The translations under genes were made by a program, and so were the position numbers. From positions 1-64,000 of the forward strand of contig NZ_CANMUE010000007.1 in the NCBI RefSeq assembly GCF_947500975.1: a DNA stretch of 64,000 nt, read 5' to 3'. How positions within the stretch are numbered: the stretch's first letter is position 1; each line of letters opens with the position of its first letter. Source of the DNA: an uncultured Polaribacter sp. Lineage in GTDB: Bacteria > Bacteroidota > Bacteroidia > Flavobacteriales > Flavobacteriaceae. This document shows positions 34,556 through 43,019 of this stretch, one piece after another. The notes below the pieces were generated by a model that worked only from the letters and a program-made list of their open reading frames with translations, had not been told where the DNA came from and searched no databases.

Positions 34556-35647
34556 TTATTTCATTGCGTATAACCTTTTGTTTTTGGTGTCTGGTTTAAT
34601 ATGCTTCAGTTTTCCGTAAGGTTTTATTAATGGTTTTAAAACTACTAATCCTGTTGTTTTTCCTTGTATTATTAAAGCACTATTTTTAATTTTCCAACTC
34701 CATCTAAATTTTTCTAGTGGAATATTTAGTTTTTTAATTTTGGTATATAATACTTCTTCATTTTCTATAAAATCCATTACTTCTTCTTGTAATTTAAAAG
34801 TAGGTATTTCGTTATCAGAATTATGATAATCTAATTCAAACTTTACAGGTATTGTAAATTGAGTTGTATAAGCTTCTCCAATATATCTCTCTGCTTCGTT
34901 ATGTAACGCATCATACCAATCTATATCTTGTTCTTTAGGGTACTTTTTTGCTATTTCTTTTGATAAATCTATTTTACCAGGAGAGTTAGCTGTAGGATAA
35001 AAGACGTAAAAAGGTTTTGCTAAATAATGATTGGTATGCTCTCCACTAAATATTGAATAATATGGAGAGGCAATTACATTGGGCAATTCATCTGTACAAA
35101 ATGCGTCTTTAAATGCATTCATTAGTTCTATATTTTCTCCTAAGCCATTTGCATGAAAAATAATATTTGAATTGCTATTTACACAATTAGTTAATATTGG
35201 TAAGGTTCCTTTAATAATATTTTCTCTTAAAGATTCTGACGTAATTTTTTCACCATTAATAACGGTTTCTAAGTTCATTCCTTTATACGGATTACTTTTA
35301 TTTACAATATGTATATCTCCATAAATACTATCATTGGCATTTTTATTTAACCAATTTATAATTTCTTCTAATGAATATTGATCTTCAATAATTTTAAATT
35401 TTTTTTCATCAAAATAATCTCTTGCATCAGTATAAAATAGTTCGTCAGTTTTATCATAGCCTGTAATAAATACTATTGGCTTTTTTGTTGTAATGTTTTC
35501 TGTTGTATTAGTATCAATATTTTTTTTGATTGATAAATTTTTAGCAACTTTTGTAGTGTTTGTTTTTTGTTTATTACAACTAATAAACAAGCTTGTAGTT
35601 ATTGTTAGTATTGCTGTTAATGCTGTGCTTTTAATTAATGTTTTCAT
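34556..35647 (-). CDS. Hypothetical lipoprotein between two LytTR systems
   Basis: 363 residues. MKTLIKSTALTAILTITTSLFISCNK is a lipoprotein signal with Cys at residue 24. The first domain (~50-210) looks alpha/beta (PIVFITGYDKTDELFYTDARDYF, YGDIHIVNKSNPYKGMNLE, SNSNIIFHANGLGENIELMNAF). Its order of hydrophobic strands, each ending in a polar loop, recalls caspase-like or Rossmann-like folds, but the catalytic pair is not convincing. The C-terminal part is a mixed domain ending LKPYGKLKHIKPDTKN. I do not recognise the family. It has its own transcription unit: direct repeats upstream at 35715-35746 and a hairpin downstream. Confidence 0.7.
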   Translation of the reverse strand: MKTLIKSTALTAILTITTSLFISCNKQKTNTTKVAKNLSIKKNIDTNTTENITTKKPIVFITGYDKTDELFYTDARDYFDEKKFKIIEDQYSLEEIINWLNKNANDSIYGDIHIVNKSNPYKGMNLETVINGEKITSESLRENIIKGTLPILTNCVNSNSNIIFHANGLGENIELMNAFKDAFCTDELPNVIASPYYSIFSGEHTNHYLAKPFYVFYPTANSPGKIDLSKEIAKKYPKEQDIDWYDALHNEAERYIGEAYTTQFTIPVKFELDYHNSDNEIPTFKLQEEVMDFIENEEVLYTKIKKLNIPLEKFRWSWKIKNSALIIQGKTTGLVVLKPLIKPYGKLKHIKPDTKNKRLYAMK

Positions 35648-35714
35648 GATTTCTACTTTTTAGGTGTTAATATGTAGTAAAGATAGAAGTGAAGTGGAAG
35701 TAAATTTTGGATAG

Positions 35715-35746
35715 TTTAGAATTCGTTAAAATAGATTTAGAATTCG
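35715..35746 (-). promoter_or_regulatory. Direct repeat with 21-bp period, LytTR-type operator candidate
   Basis: TTTAGAATTCG occurs perfectly twice, at 35715-35725 and 35736-35746, 21 bp (two helical turns) apart. It lies 68-99 bp upstream of the lipoprotein ATG and about 30 bp upstream of a -7-like TATCTTTA (minus strand). LytTR regulators classically bind two ~9-bp direct repeats with this spacing, and two LytTR regulators are encoded on either side. Confidence 0.6.
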
Positions 35747-35776
35747 ACAAGTATAAAGTATTTTTTTTTTGAGGTC

Positions 35777-35814
35777 TAAAAAAAAACACCTTTTCTTAAA
35801 TAAGAAAAGGTGTT
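35777..35814 (-). terminator. Strong terminator downstream of the HisKA_2 kinase gene
   Basis: A 14-bp perfect stem AACACCTTTTCTTA/TAAGAAAAGGTGTT with a 2-nt loop, then an eight-base U-tract on the minus strand. It lies 214 bp past the kinase stop at 36028. The 35815-36027 stretch has no gene; a weak hairpin AAATCT/AGATTT at the kinase stop could end some transcripts, with the rest running to this stem. Confidence 0.85.
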
Positions 35815-36027
35815 ATATACTATAGAATATTGTGGGGAATAATCTATTTTAAATATAATGATTTAAAATTAAAACATTATTTATGCTGTTTTAATTTTAT
35901 GTTGTGTAATGTTCATTTTTGTTTGTAAAACGACAAAAAATTGTTATTTTTAAATATTAAGAGTAATATTATTAAGTAAAATTTTTATGGCAACATTTTT
36001 TTTATTAAAATTAAATCTTTTCTAGAT

Positions 36028-37980
36028 TTAGTTTTTAAATTTAAAACTTATGTCCATACCTTTTTCTGAATCTATGATAGCATCATCTCCAAGTTGGTTT
36101 ACAAGCCTTAATATTAGATTCATTCCTATAGATTTAGAATAGTCAAAATTTTTTATTAAAAACCCTTTTCCATTATCTTTATAATTGAAATAAAATAAAT
36201 TATTTTGCTGAATAATAGATATAGTAATTAAGTTAGTATCATTTTTATCAAAAGCATACTTAAAAGTATTAGTAATTAATTCATTAATTATTAAGCCTAA
36301 AGTAATTTTTTTATCTACGGTAATGTAAATTCCTTTTGTTACATCAATGTCAAAATTTACATTAATTTCTGGGTTAATTAATGAGCTAACTAAATAGTCT
36401 TTTAAAGTAGTTATATAGTTTAATAAATCAATCTCATTATTACCTTTATTTGTATATAGACTATTATGTATTTTAGATAAAACTTTAATTCTATTAATAC
36501 TATACGTGAAATATTTTTTAGAAGAATTAGTATCCGATATTTTATTTGCTTGTAAAGATAAAACACTACTTACCATTTGTAAATTGTTTTTTACTCTATG
36601 GTTTAATTCTTTTAATAAAATTTTATTCTTATTTAAAGAAGTTTCTAGTTCTGTTTTCTGCTTTAAAATTAATTTTTGATTTTTGTTTTTTTCCAGATAA
36701 TAATATAGAAGTAAGAAAAATGTAATTAAAATAAATACAGAAAGAAAAGACACAACCTTAATTTTAACTGAATTAAAACTTTCTTGCTCTTCTAAATCAG
36801 AAATTTTTATTTTACTTGAAATTAAATCATCTTCTAAACTTAAAAAAGATATTAAATCAATTTTTTCTTGTTTACTTTTATTAGTGTAAATAGAATCTGA
36901 AAACTTAACATATTTATCAGTAAAATAAAAAAGTGAATCTTTATTGTTATAATACAGATAAAATTTACTTTTTAGTTTGTAGTAGTATTGTTTATAATCT
37001 TTTAGTTTATTTATATAAATATTTGCTTTTTCTTTTTGATTAGTTTCTAAATAAGATGTAGCCAAATCATTCCAAACCTTTTCAACACCTGTAAATTTTT
37101 TTTCATTATAAAGTATTTCGGATTCTTTTAATTCTTCATAAAACAATGGTATTGCTTCATTATATTTTCCTTTTTTCACATAGCAACTTCCAATATTTCC
37201 ACTAACTAACCCATGCCAAAAGCTAACGTGATCACTCAAAAAAGTACTATCTATTGCTTTTTGTTTTTTTATTAACTGAAGAGATGTTTTATAATAATAT
37301 AATGCGGAATCAATTTTTTCATCATACATGTGATAAACACCAAAGTTGTTATATATTTTAGCTTTTTCAAATATATTTTTTTTATCAAACTCCTTGGTTC
37401 CGAAAAGGCTGTTTTTCTTATAGTTTTTAAGCGCTAAATCATATAAACCCATTTTAAAATATATGTTATAAAAAAGAATTTGATCTGGATTGCAATTTTT
37501 TAGTTTTTCTTTGTTTATAAGTATTAAACCTACGCTATTTCCACTTGTTAAATAACCGTTTTCTAACAGTATTAATAAATGACAAAGGTCATCTTTGTTA
37601 ATAATTTGTTCATTTTTTTTATAGGATTTTAAACCCAATTTTAAAGCATCCTCAATTCTATTAGCACTTAAATAATAACCAACTAAAATAAAATCTATAT
37701 AAAAAATTTCATCATTATTTTCATTTGAATATTTTAAGTTTTCAAAATAAGCTGTCCATTTTTTATTGGATATTAATTTTTTATTTTCAAAATGTATAGA
37801 ATCTATAAAAAAGTAGTGCTTTTCTTTTAAGCTTATTATTCTATCTAATTTAGAAATTTTTTTGTTTAACGTTTCTTTATTGGGTTTAAATATAGAGGTT
37901 TGGCTAAATGTATTATTAGAAATAAGTATAAAAAAAAATATACCTACATAAAATTTAATTACAAAGTTTAATATTTTCAT
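36028..37980 (-). CDS. TPR-containing HisKA_2-type sensor histidine kinase
   Basis: 650 residues with a signal peptide (FFFILISNNTFSQ). A long tetratricopeptide-like helical region fills ~60-370 (for example KARLNNFGVYHMYDEKID-like units, SALYYYKTSLQLIK, GNIGSCYVKKGKYNEAIPLF). One membrane segment follows (~410-430, VVSFLSVFILITFFLLLYYY), then the HisKA_2 domain with the phospho-acceptor His in LKELNHRVKNNLQMVSSVL. The HATPase domain has IINELITNTFKYAF and YKDNGKGF. This class signals to LytTR regulators; the regulator at 38086 lies upstream on the same strand. Confidence 0.93.
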   Translation of the reverse strand: MKILNFVIKFYVGIFFFILISNNTFSQTSIFKPNKETLNKKISKLDRIISLKEKHYFFIDSIHFENKKLISNKKWTAYFENLKYSNENNDEIFYIDFILVGYYLSANRIEDALKLGLKSYKKNEQIINKDDLCHLLILLENGYLTSGNSVGLILINKEKLKNCNPDQILFYNIYFKMGLYDLALKNYKKNSLFGTKEFDKKNIFEKAKIYNNFGVYHMYDEKIDSALYYYKTSLQLIKKQKAIDSTFLSDHVSFWHGLVSGNIGSCYVKKGKYNEAIPLFYEELKESEILYNEKKFTGVEKVWNDLATSYLETNQKEKANIYINKLKDYKQYYYKLKSKFYLYYNNKDSLFYFTDKYVKFSDSIYTNKSKQEKIDLISFLSLEDDLISSKIKISDLEEQESFNSVKIKVVSFLSVFILITFFLLLYYYLEKNKNQKLILKQKTELETSLNKNKILLKELNHRVKNNLQMVSSVLSLQANKISDTNSSKKYFTYSINRIKVLSKIHNSLYTNKGNNEIDLLNYITTLKDYLVSSLINPEINVNFDIDVTKGIYITVDKKITLGLIINELITNTFKYAFDKNDTNLITISIIQQNNLFYFNYKDNGKGFLIKNFDYSKSIGMNLILRLVNQLGDDAIIDSEKGMDISFKFKN

Positions 37981-38085
37981 TAATTAAGCTCTTTTAATTT
38001 TGAATTTAATTATATATTAATTTAAGCACTAATTTAAGTTGTTAAAATAATTAAAACTGTTGTAAAATAAACGTTTTAAGTTATG

Positions 38086-38796
38086 TTACTTTAATAGTGA
38101 TTTTAAATATGGTTTAAATTCTTTAGAAACTGATATCTGTGTGTTGTTAATAAAAACATAATTTAAATTAAAAGTATTTACTTTATTGATATTGATAATA
38201 TATGACTTATTACATTTAAAAAAGTTATTTGGTAAACTTTTAAAAAAGTCTTTTAATGTACTTCTAAGTAAAAATTTTTCATTGTTTTCAGTATGTATTT
38301 CTAAATAAATATTATCAGATTTTATAAAGGTAATATCACCAATTTTTACTTTGTAATATAAATTATTTTTCTTTAGATAGAGGTGGTCAACTTGGGTCTT
38401 TTTCTCTAATCTATTGTTTGTAAATCCTGTTAAAGCAACCTCAATAGAGGTGTAAATTGTGTTATTATCAAAAGGTTTTACTAAATAAGCTGAAGGAAAA
38501 GTATTAGCAGCTTCACTAACAGTATCATCGTCTAAGTTTGAAGATAAAAATATAAATGGGAGGTGTAAATTTAAATTAATGTATTTAGCTAAATCTATAC
38601 CCGTTTTTTCAGTTGCCAAGTTAATATCAATTAAAACTAAATCAATATTATTGTTATTTGTTAAAGTTTCTACAGCTTTTTCGTAAGAAATAACATTACC
38701 CAAAACTCTATACCCAAAACTTTCTATAATTTGTTGTAAATCATCTGCAATTATAACATTGTCTTCAACAATAAGTATGTTAAATTTGTTTGGCAT
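38086..38796 (-). CDS. LytTR-family response regulator (second system)
   Basis: 236 residues. The receiver domain (MPNKFNILIVEDNVIIADDL, IDLVLIDINLATEKTGIDL, FIFLSS, YLVKPFD) is joined to a LytTR DNA-binding domain (VKIGDITFIKSDNIYLEIHTE, FFKCNKSYIININKVNTF). The receiver is of the type paired with HisKA_2 kinases. The gene is followed 105 bp later by the TPR kinase (36028-37980) on the same strand, so the two form a system. Its targets may include the lipoprotein at 34556. Confidence 0.93.
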   Translation of the reverse strand: MPNKFNILIVEDNVIIADDLQQIIESFGYRVLGNVISYEKAVETLTNNNNIDLVLIDINLATEKTGIDLAKYINLNLHLPFIFLSSNLDDDTVSEAANTFPSAYLVKPFDNNTIYTSIEVALTGFTNNRLEKKTQVDHLYLKKNNLYYKVKIGDITFIKSDNIYLEIHTENNEKFLLRSTLKDFFKSLPNNFFKCNKSYIININKVNTFNLNYVFINNTQISVSKEFKPYLKSLLK

Positions 38797-38835
38797 TTTT
38801 TGTTTTTTTTATTTAAAATAGATTTTGTTAACCAA

Positions 38836-41619
38836 TTATAATTTTTCTTTTAAGTAAGTTGATGTAAGTGAGGCTTTATTTTTAATTAAATCTTCAGGTA
38901 TTCCTTCAAACATTAAGTTACCACCTTTTTTTCCGCCTTCTAAACCTAAATCAATAATATAATCTGCACATTTTATCAGTTCTATATTATGTTCAATTAC
39001 AATAATAGAATGACCTTTTTCTATTAAAGCATTAAATGATTTTAATAATTTCTGAATATCGTGAAAATGTAAACCGGTTGTTGGTTCATCAAAAATAAAT
39101 AAAGCCTTGTCTTTAGTGTTTCCTTTAACTAAAAAGGACGCTAATTTTATTCTTTGTGCTTCTCCACCAGAAAGTGTAGAAGAAGATTGACCAAGAGTTA
39201 CATACCCCAAACCAACATCTTGTAGAGGTTTTAGTTTTTGCGCAATTTTTGTTACCAAATTTTCTGAGAAAAACTCTACAGCATCATCAATTGTTAAATT
39301 TAAAATATCATCAATAGATTTATCTTCAAATTTAACTTCTAAAACTTCTTTCTTAAATCTTTTTCCATTACAAACGTCGCATTCTAAATGTACATCAGCC
39401 ATAAATTGCATTTCAATTGTAACTTCACCTTCTCCTTTACAAATTTCACAGCGTCCACCTTCTACATTAAATGAAAAGTGCTTTGGCTTGTAGTTTCTAA
39501 TTTTTGCTAATTTTTGATTAGAAAATAATGCTCTAATATCATCATAAGCTTTAATATAAGTTACTGGGTTAGAACGTGAAGAACGCCCAATAGGATTTTG
39601 ATCTATAAATTCTACATGTTTTATATTTTCATAACTTCCTGTAATTTCTGTATGTTGTCCTATTTTATCACCATAACCATTCAATTTTTTCTGCATTGCA
39701 GGATATAAAATTTTCTTGACCAACGTACTTTTACCTGAACCAGAAACACCAGTAATTACTGCCAAAGAGTTTAATGGGAAAGTAACATCTATATTTTGTA
39801 AATTATGTTCTCTAGCACCAATTATTTTAATATAGTTTTTTGAAGTTCTTCTTTTTTTAGGAACTTCAATTTTTAAATCTTCATTTAAATATTTAGCTGT
39901 TAAAGATTCTGATTTTAAAATATCATTAAAATTTCCTTCAGCAACAACATTTCCTCCATATGTACCAGCTTCAGGGCCAATATCAATTATATAGTCGGCC
40001 TCTTTCATAATGTCTTCATCATGTTCAACTACAATAACTGTGTTGCCTAAATCTCTTAAATTTTTTAAAACTTCAATTAAACGTTCTGTATCTTTTGGAT
40101 GTAAACCAATACTAGGTTCATCTAAAATATACATAGATCCAACTAAAGAACTACCTAATGATGTTGCTAAATTTATTCTTTGACTTTCTCCACCAGAAAG
40201 TGTGTTTGAAGTTCTATTTATAGTTAAATAACTTAAACCAACATCAGTTAAAAACTGTAAACGATTGTTGATTTCTGTAAGTAAACGTTTTCCAATTTTT
40301 TCTTCAAATTTATTTAGTTTAATATTTTTAAAAAATACAGAAAGTTCATCTAACGGAAGTGTAACTAAATCAGAAATTGTTTTTTCGTTTATTTTTACAT
40401 AATTGGTTTCTTGGCGCAAACGTTTGCCATTACAGGTTGTACATTTTGTTTTTCCTCGATAACGAGAAAGCATAACTCTATTTTGAATTTTATAACTTTT
40501 TTCTTCTAAAGTTGTAAAGAAATGGTGAATTCCATTAAAAGATTTGTTTCCATTCCAAACTAGCTCTTTTTGTTTGTCAGAAAGTTCAAACCAAGGTTTG
40601 TGAATTGGAATATCAAATTGATATGCAACAGAAATTAAATCTTCTTTATAATGAATATAAGACGGTGTTTTAAATGGAAAAATACAATCTTCAAAAATAG
40701 ACAAACCTGTATTAGGAATGACTAAATTTTCATCAATACCAATTACATTTCCATATCCTTCACAAGTAGGGCAAGCTCCATAAGGATTATTAAAGCTGAA
40801 TAAATGTGTGTTGGGTTCTAAAAAAGACATTCCGTCTAAATCAAACTTATTACTAAATTCAGTAACTTTATGATCCGCTAAATTTTCAATGAAACAAATT
40901 CCTTTTCCTTCAAAAAAAGCAGTTTGAATTGCATCTGCTAATCTGTTATAAAAATCTTCTTCATTTTTGGTGATAATTCTATCAACAACTAAAAACAAAT
41001 CTTCGTTTTTAAATTTATCTTGTGGTAAATCGGAAATTCTATAAACAGTATCCTTCCATTTTAAACGCGCATAACCTTGTTGTTCTAAAACTTGTAAAAC
41101 CGTTTTTAAATCTCGATTTTCATCAATAATAATTGGAGCTAATAATAATAACTTTGTTCGTTCATCAAACTCTTTTACAAAATTAACAACATCAGAAACG
41201 GTATCTTTTTTTACTTCTTTGCCAGAAATAGGGGAGAAGGTTCTACCGATTCTTGCATATAGTAATTTTATATAATCATAAATTTCTGTTGATGTACCAA
41301 CAGTTGATCTCGGATTAGTAGAGTTTACTTTTTGTTCAATAGCAATTGCAGGTGCAATACCTTTTATATAATCTACTTTTGGTTTGTGTAATTTTCCTAA
41401 AAACTGACGAGCATAAGAACTTAAACTTTCTACGTATCGCCTTTGTCCTTCAGCGTATAAAGTGTCAAAAGCCAAAGAAGATTTTCCAGAGCCAGAAAGT
41501 CCGGTAATAACAACTAACTTATTTCTTGGTATAACAACATTAATGTTTTTTAGATTGTGCAGTTTTGCACCTTTAATAATTATATTTTCTTTGGGGTTTA
41601 CTGTAGAAATGTCAGTCAT
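38836..41619 (-). CDS. uvrA: Excinuclease ABC subunit A
   Basis: 927 residues from the ATG at 41619 (the frame opens at 41652, but [19 protein letters not shown] is the natural start). It recognises DNA lesions in nucleotide excision repair. Two ATPase modules are clear: [20 protein letters not shown] and [15 protein letters not shown] for Walker [13 protein letters not shown] and [12 protein letters not shown] signatures, plus zinc modules ([36 protein letters not shown]). [20 protein letters not shown] text ([16 protein letters not shown]) is diagnostic. Divergent from the sigma-factor gene. Confidence 0.98.
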   Translation of the reverse strand: MTDISTVNPKENIIIKGAKLHNLKNINVVIPRNKLVVITGLSGSGKSSLAFDTLYAEGQRRYVESLSSYARQFLGKLHKPKVDYIKGIAPAIAIEQKVNSTNPRSTVGTSTEIYDYIKLLYARIGRTFSPISGKEVKKDTVSDVVNFVKEFDERTKLLLLAPIIIDENRDLKTVLQVLEQQGYARLKWKDTVYRISDLPQDKFKNEDLFLVVDRIITKNEEDFYNRLADAIQTAFFEGKGICFIENLADHKVTEFSNKFDLDGMSFLEPNTHLFSFNNPYGACPTCEGYGNVIGIDENLVIPNTGLSIFEDCIFPFKTPSYIHYKEDLISVAYQFDIPIHKPWFELSDKQKELVWNGNKSFNGIHHFFTTLEEKSYKIQNRVMLSRYRGKTKCTTCNGKRLRQETNYVKINEKTISDLVTLPLDELSVFFKNIKLNKFEEKIGKRLLTEINNRLQFLTDVGLSYLTINRTSNTLSGGESQRINLATSLGSSLVGSMYILDEPSIGLHPKDTERLIEVLKNLRDLGNTVIVVEHDEDIMKEADYIIDIGPEAGTYGGNVVAEGNFNDILKSESLTAKYLNEDLKIEVPKKRRTSKNYIKIIGAREHNLQNIDVTFPLNSLAVITGVSGSGKSTLVKKILYPAMQKKLNGYGDKIGQHTEITGSYENIKHVEFIDQNPIGRSSRSNPVTYIKAYDDIRALFSNQKLAKIRNYKPKHFSFNVEGGRCEICKGEGEVTIEMQFMADVHLECDVCNGKRFKKEVLEVKFEDKSIDDILNLTIDDAVEFFSENLVTKIAQKLKPLQDVGLGYVTLGQSSSTLSGGEAQRIKLASFLVKGNTKDKALFIFDEPTTGLHFHDIQKLLKSFNALIEKGHSIIVIEHNIELIKCADYIIDLGLEGGKKGGNLMFEGIPEDLIKNKASLTSTYLKEKL

Positions 41620-41840
41620 AGTTTTTCTGAAAAATAAACTATAAAAATACACTTTTTTTAAATTGTTTGATTAAGAAATTAAAACGATTTGTATTAATTT
41701 ATTTGTTTGATTCAAAAAAAATATTCATATTTGATGTTCATTAAACGCATAAAATAGAACTTATAGAATAAAATTACTTTTTAAATTTTTAACAAAATAA
41801 AAAAGATTGACCAATTTGGTTTTTCATAAAAGGTAATATT

Positions 41841-42425
41841 ATGCGTACAAATTCAATAACTGACAGTGTTCTAGTTAGTGATTATATTAAAGGAAATGAG
41901 GCTGCTTTAGCTATTTTAATAAAAAAACACCAACAACGTTTATATAGTTTTATTTATAGTAAAATTAAAGACAAAGATCTTACAGAAGATATTTTTCAGG
42001 ATACTTTTATTAAAGTAATTAAAACATTAAAAAAAGGAACTTATAATGAAGAAGGTAAGTTTTTACCTTGGGTTATGCGTATTTCTCATAATTTAATTAT
42101 CGATTATTTTAGAAAAAATAATAGGATGCCAAAATTTAATAATACAGATGAATTTGATATCTTTTCTGTTATTGGTGATGGAAATTTAAATGCTGAAAAA
42201 AAAATTATTAAAGAGCAGATTCATGATGATGTTAGAGAATTAGTTAATGAACTTCCAGAAGAACAAAGAGAAGTTTTGGTTATGAGAATTTATAAAGACA
42301 TGAGTTTTAAAGAAATTAGTGAAAACACAGGTGTAAGTATTAATACAGCTTTAGGTAGAATGAGATATTCATTAATAAATATGCGTAAATTAATTGAAAA
42401 ACATAAAATTATTTTAATGGATTAA
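41841..42425 (+). CDS. ECF-family RNA polymerase sigma factor
   Basis: 194 residues. Region 2 reads IKKHQQRLYSFIYSKIKDKDLTEDIFQDTFIKVIK and FLPWVMRISHNLIIDYFRK. Region 4 is ELVNELPEEQREVLVMRIYKDMSFKEISENTGVSINTALGRM when assembled from those segments, a helix-turn-helix that reads the -35 element. Region 3 is absent, as in ECF factors. No anti-sigma gene lies next to it; the next frame is a 47-aa peptide 57 bp downstream. uvrA is divergent, an arrangement I associate with other flavobacteria. Confidence 0.93.
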   Translation: MRTNSITDSVLVSDYIKGNEAALAILIKKHQQRLYSFIYSKIKDKDLTEDIFQDTFIKVIKTLKKGTYNEEGKFLPWVMRISHNLIIDYFRKNNRMPKFNNTDEFDIFSVIGDGNLNAEKKIIKEQIHDDVRELVNELPEEQREVLVMRIYKDMSFKEISENTGVSINTALGRMRYSLINMRKLIEKHKIILMD

Positions 42426-42482
42426 CAATATAAGTAAAAAACCTTCGTTACCTATTTATAACCAATATATTAAATAGCGTAT

Positions 42483-42626
42483 ATGATGCAACTTTACTCA
42501 AAAAAGTCATCTGATTTTCAGATGCAACCTAAAAAAGAAACAGTTCAATTTTTGATTAATTTTTCCAAATCGCTAACTATTGTAAAAACCAAATCAAAAA
42601 AATTCATTGAATTGAATTTGAATTAA
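42483..42626 (+). CDS. 47-aa basic peptide downstream of the ECF sigma factor
   Basis: A short frame ATG (42483) to TAA (42626): it begins MMQLYSKKSSDFQMQPKKET and ends with KKFIELNLN. It has no signal or membrane segment, is basic (about 9 Lys) and is predicted helical in the middle (VQFLINFSKSLTIV). It sits between the sigma gene and a strong terminator, so it is very likely co-transcribed. Codon usage is like that of neighbouring genes. I recall small frames of similar sequence at this position in related genomes, but cannot verify it. It could be a regulator or ligand of the sigma factor; function unknown. Confidence 0.7.
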   Translation: MMQLYSKKSSDFQMQPKKETVQFLINFSKSLTIVKTKSKKFIELNLN

Positions 42627-42632
42627 GAGTGG

Positions 42633-42664
42633 AAAAAGCTTCAACAAATGTTGAGGCTTTTTTT
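42633..42664 (+). terminator. Terminator of the sigma factor/47-aa unit
   Basis: A 14-bp stem AAAAAGCTTCAACA/TGTTGAGGCTTTTT with one T-G pair, loop AA, then T-run. It begins 7 bp after the peptide stop. Confidence 0.9.
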
Positions 42665-42820
42665 ATGTTTTCAGTTCTGCTAAACTTTTTTTTGTACTTG
42701 GTTAATTTATTTACCATTTTTTATAATTTATTATTTTGTCTTTAAAATGTATTGAAATATGATTTATCGATATATTTTTAACTTAATTTAAGTGTTATGT
42801 TTAAAATTTTGTTAATTTTA

Positions 42821-42853
42821 TTGTGTTATTTTTATTTTATTATTATATATTTG
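42821..42853 (+). promoter_or_regulatory. Promoter of the T9SS-protein gene
   Basis: -33 TTG at 42821-42823 and -7 box TATATTTG at 42846-42853, 22 nt apart. Transcription would start near 42860 and give a leader of about 160 nt, which contains the C-tract repeat. The rest of the 42665-43019 gap is AT-rich with nothing else seen. Confidence 0.55.
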
Positions 42854-42904
42854 AAAAATATAAGGTTTGGTAACTTATAAATATAACAGTATTAAAAAGT
42901 AAAT

Positions 42905-42953
42905 CCCCCTCATCCCCCTCATTCCCCCTCATTCCCTTTCATTATAATTCATT
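42905..42953 (+). repeat. 10-nt-period C-tract/TCATT repeat in the leader of the T9SS gene
   Basis: Four C-tracts (42905-42909, 42914-42918, 42924-42928, 42934-42936; lengths 5, 5, 5, 3) alternate with TCAT or TCATT, which continues at 42939 and 42949 with a 10-nt period. The other strand carries four G-tracts with 4-5-nt loops, which fits the G-quadruplex formula. In AT-rich DNA this stands out sharply. Confidence 0.85.
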
Positions 42954-43019
42954 GTCCCACATTTTAACTAATCATATTTGATTATTTATTTTGAATTAGA
43001 GCAATCATTAACAATTAAA

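Noticed and set aside
42905..42953. CRISPR array
   Set aside because: The repeat unit is only 10 nt with no spacers; no cas genes in the window.
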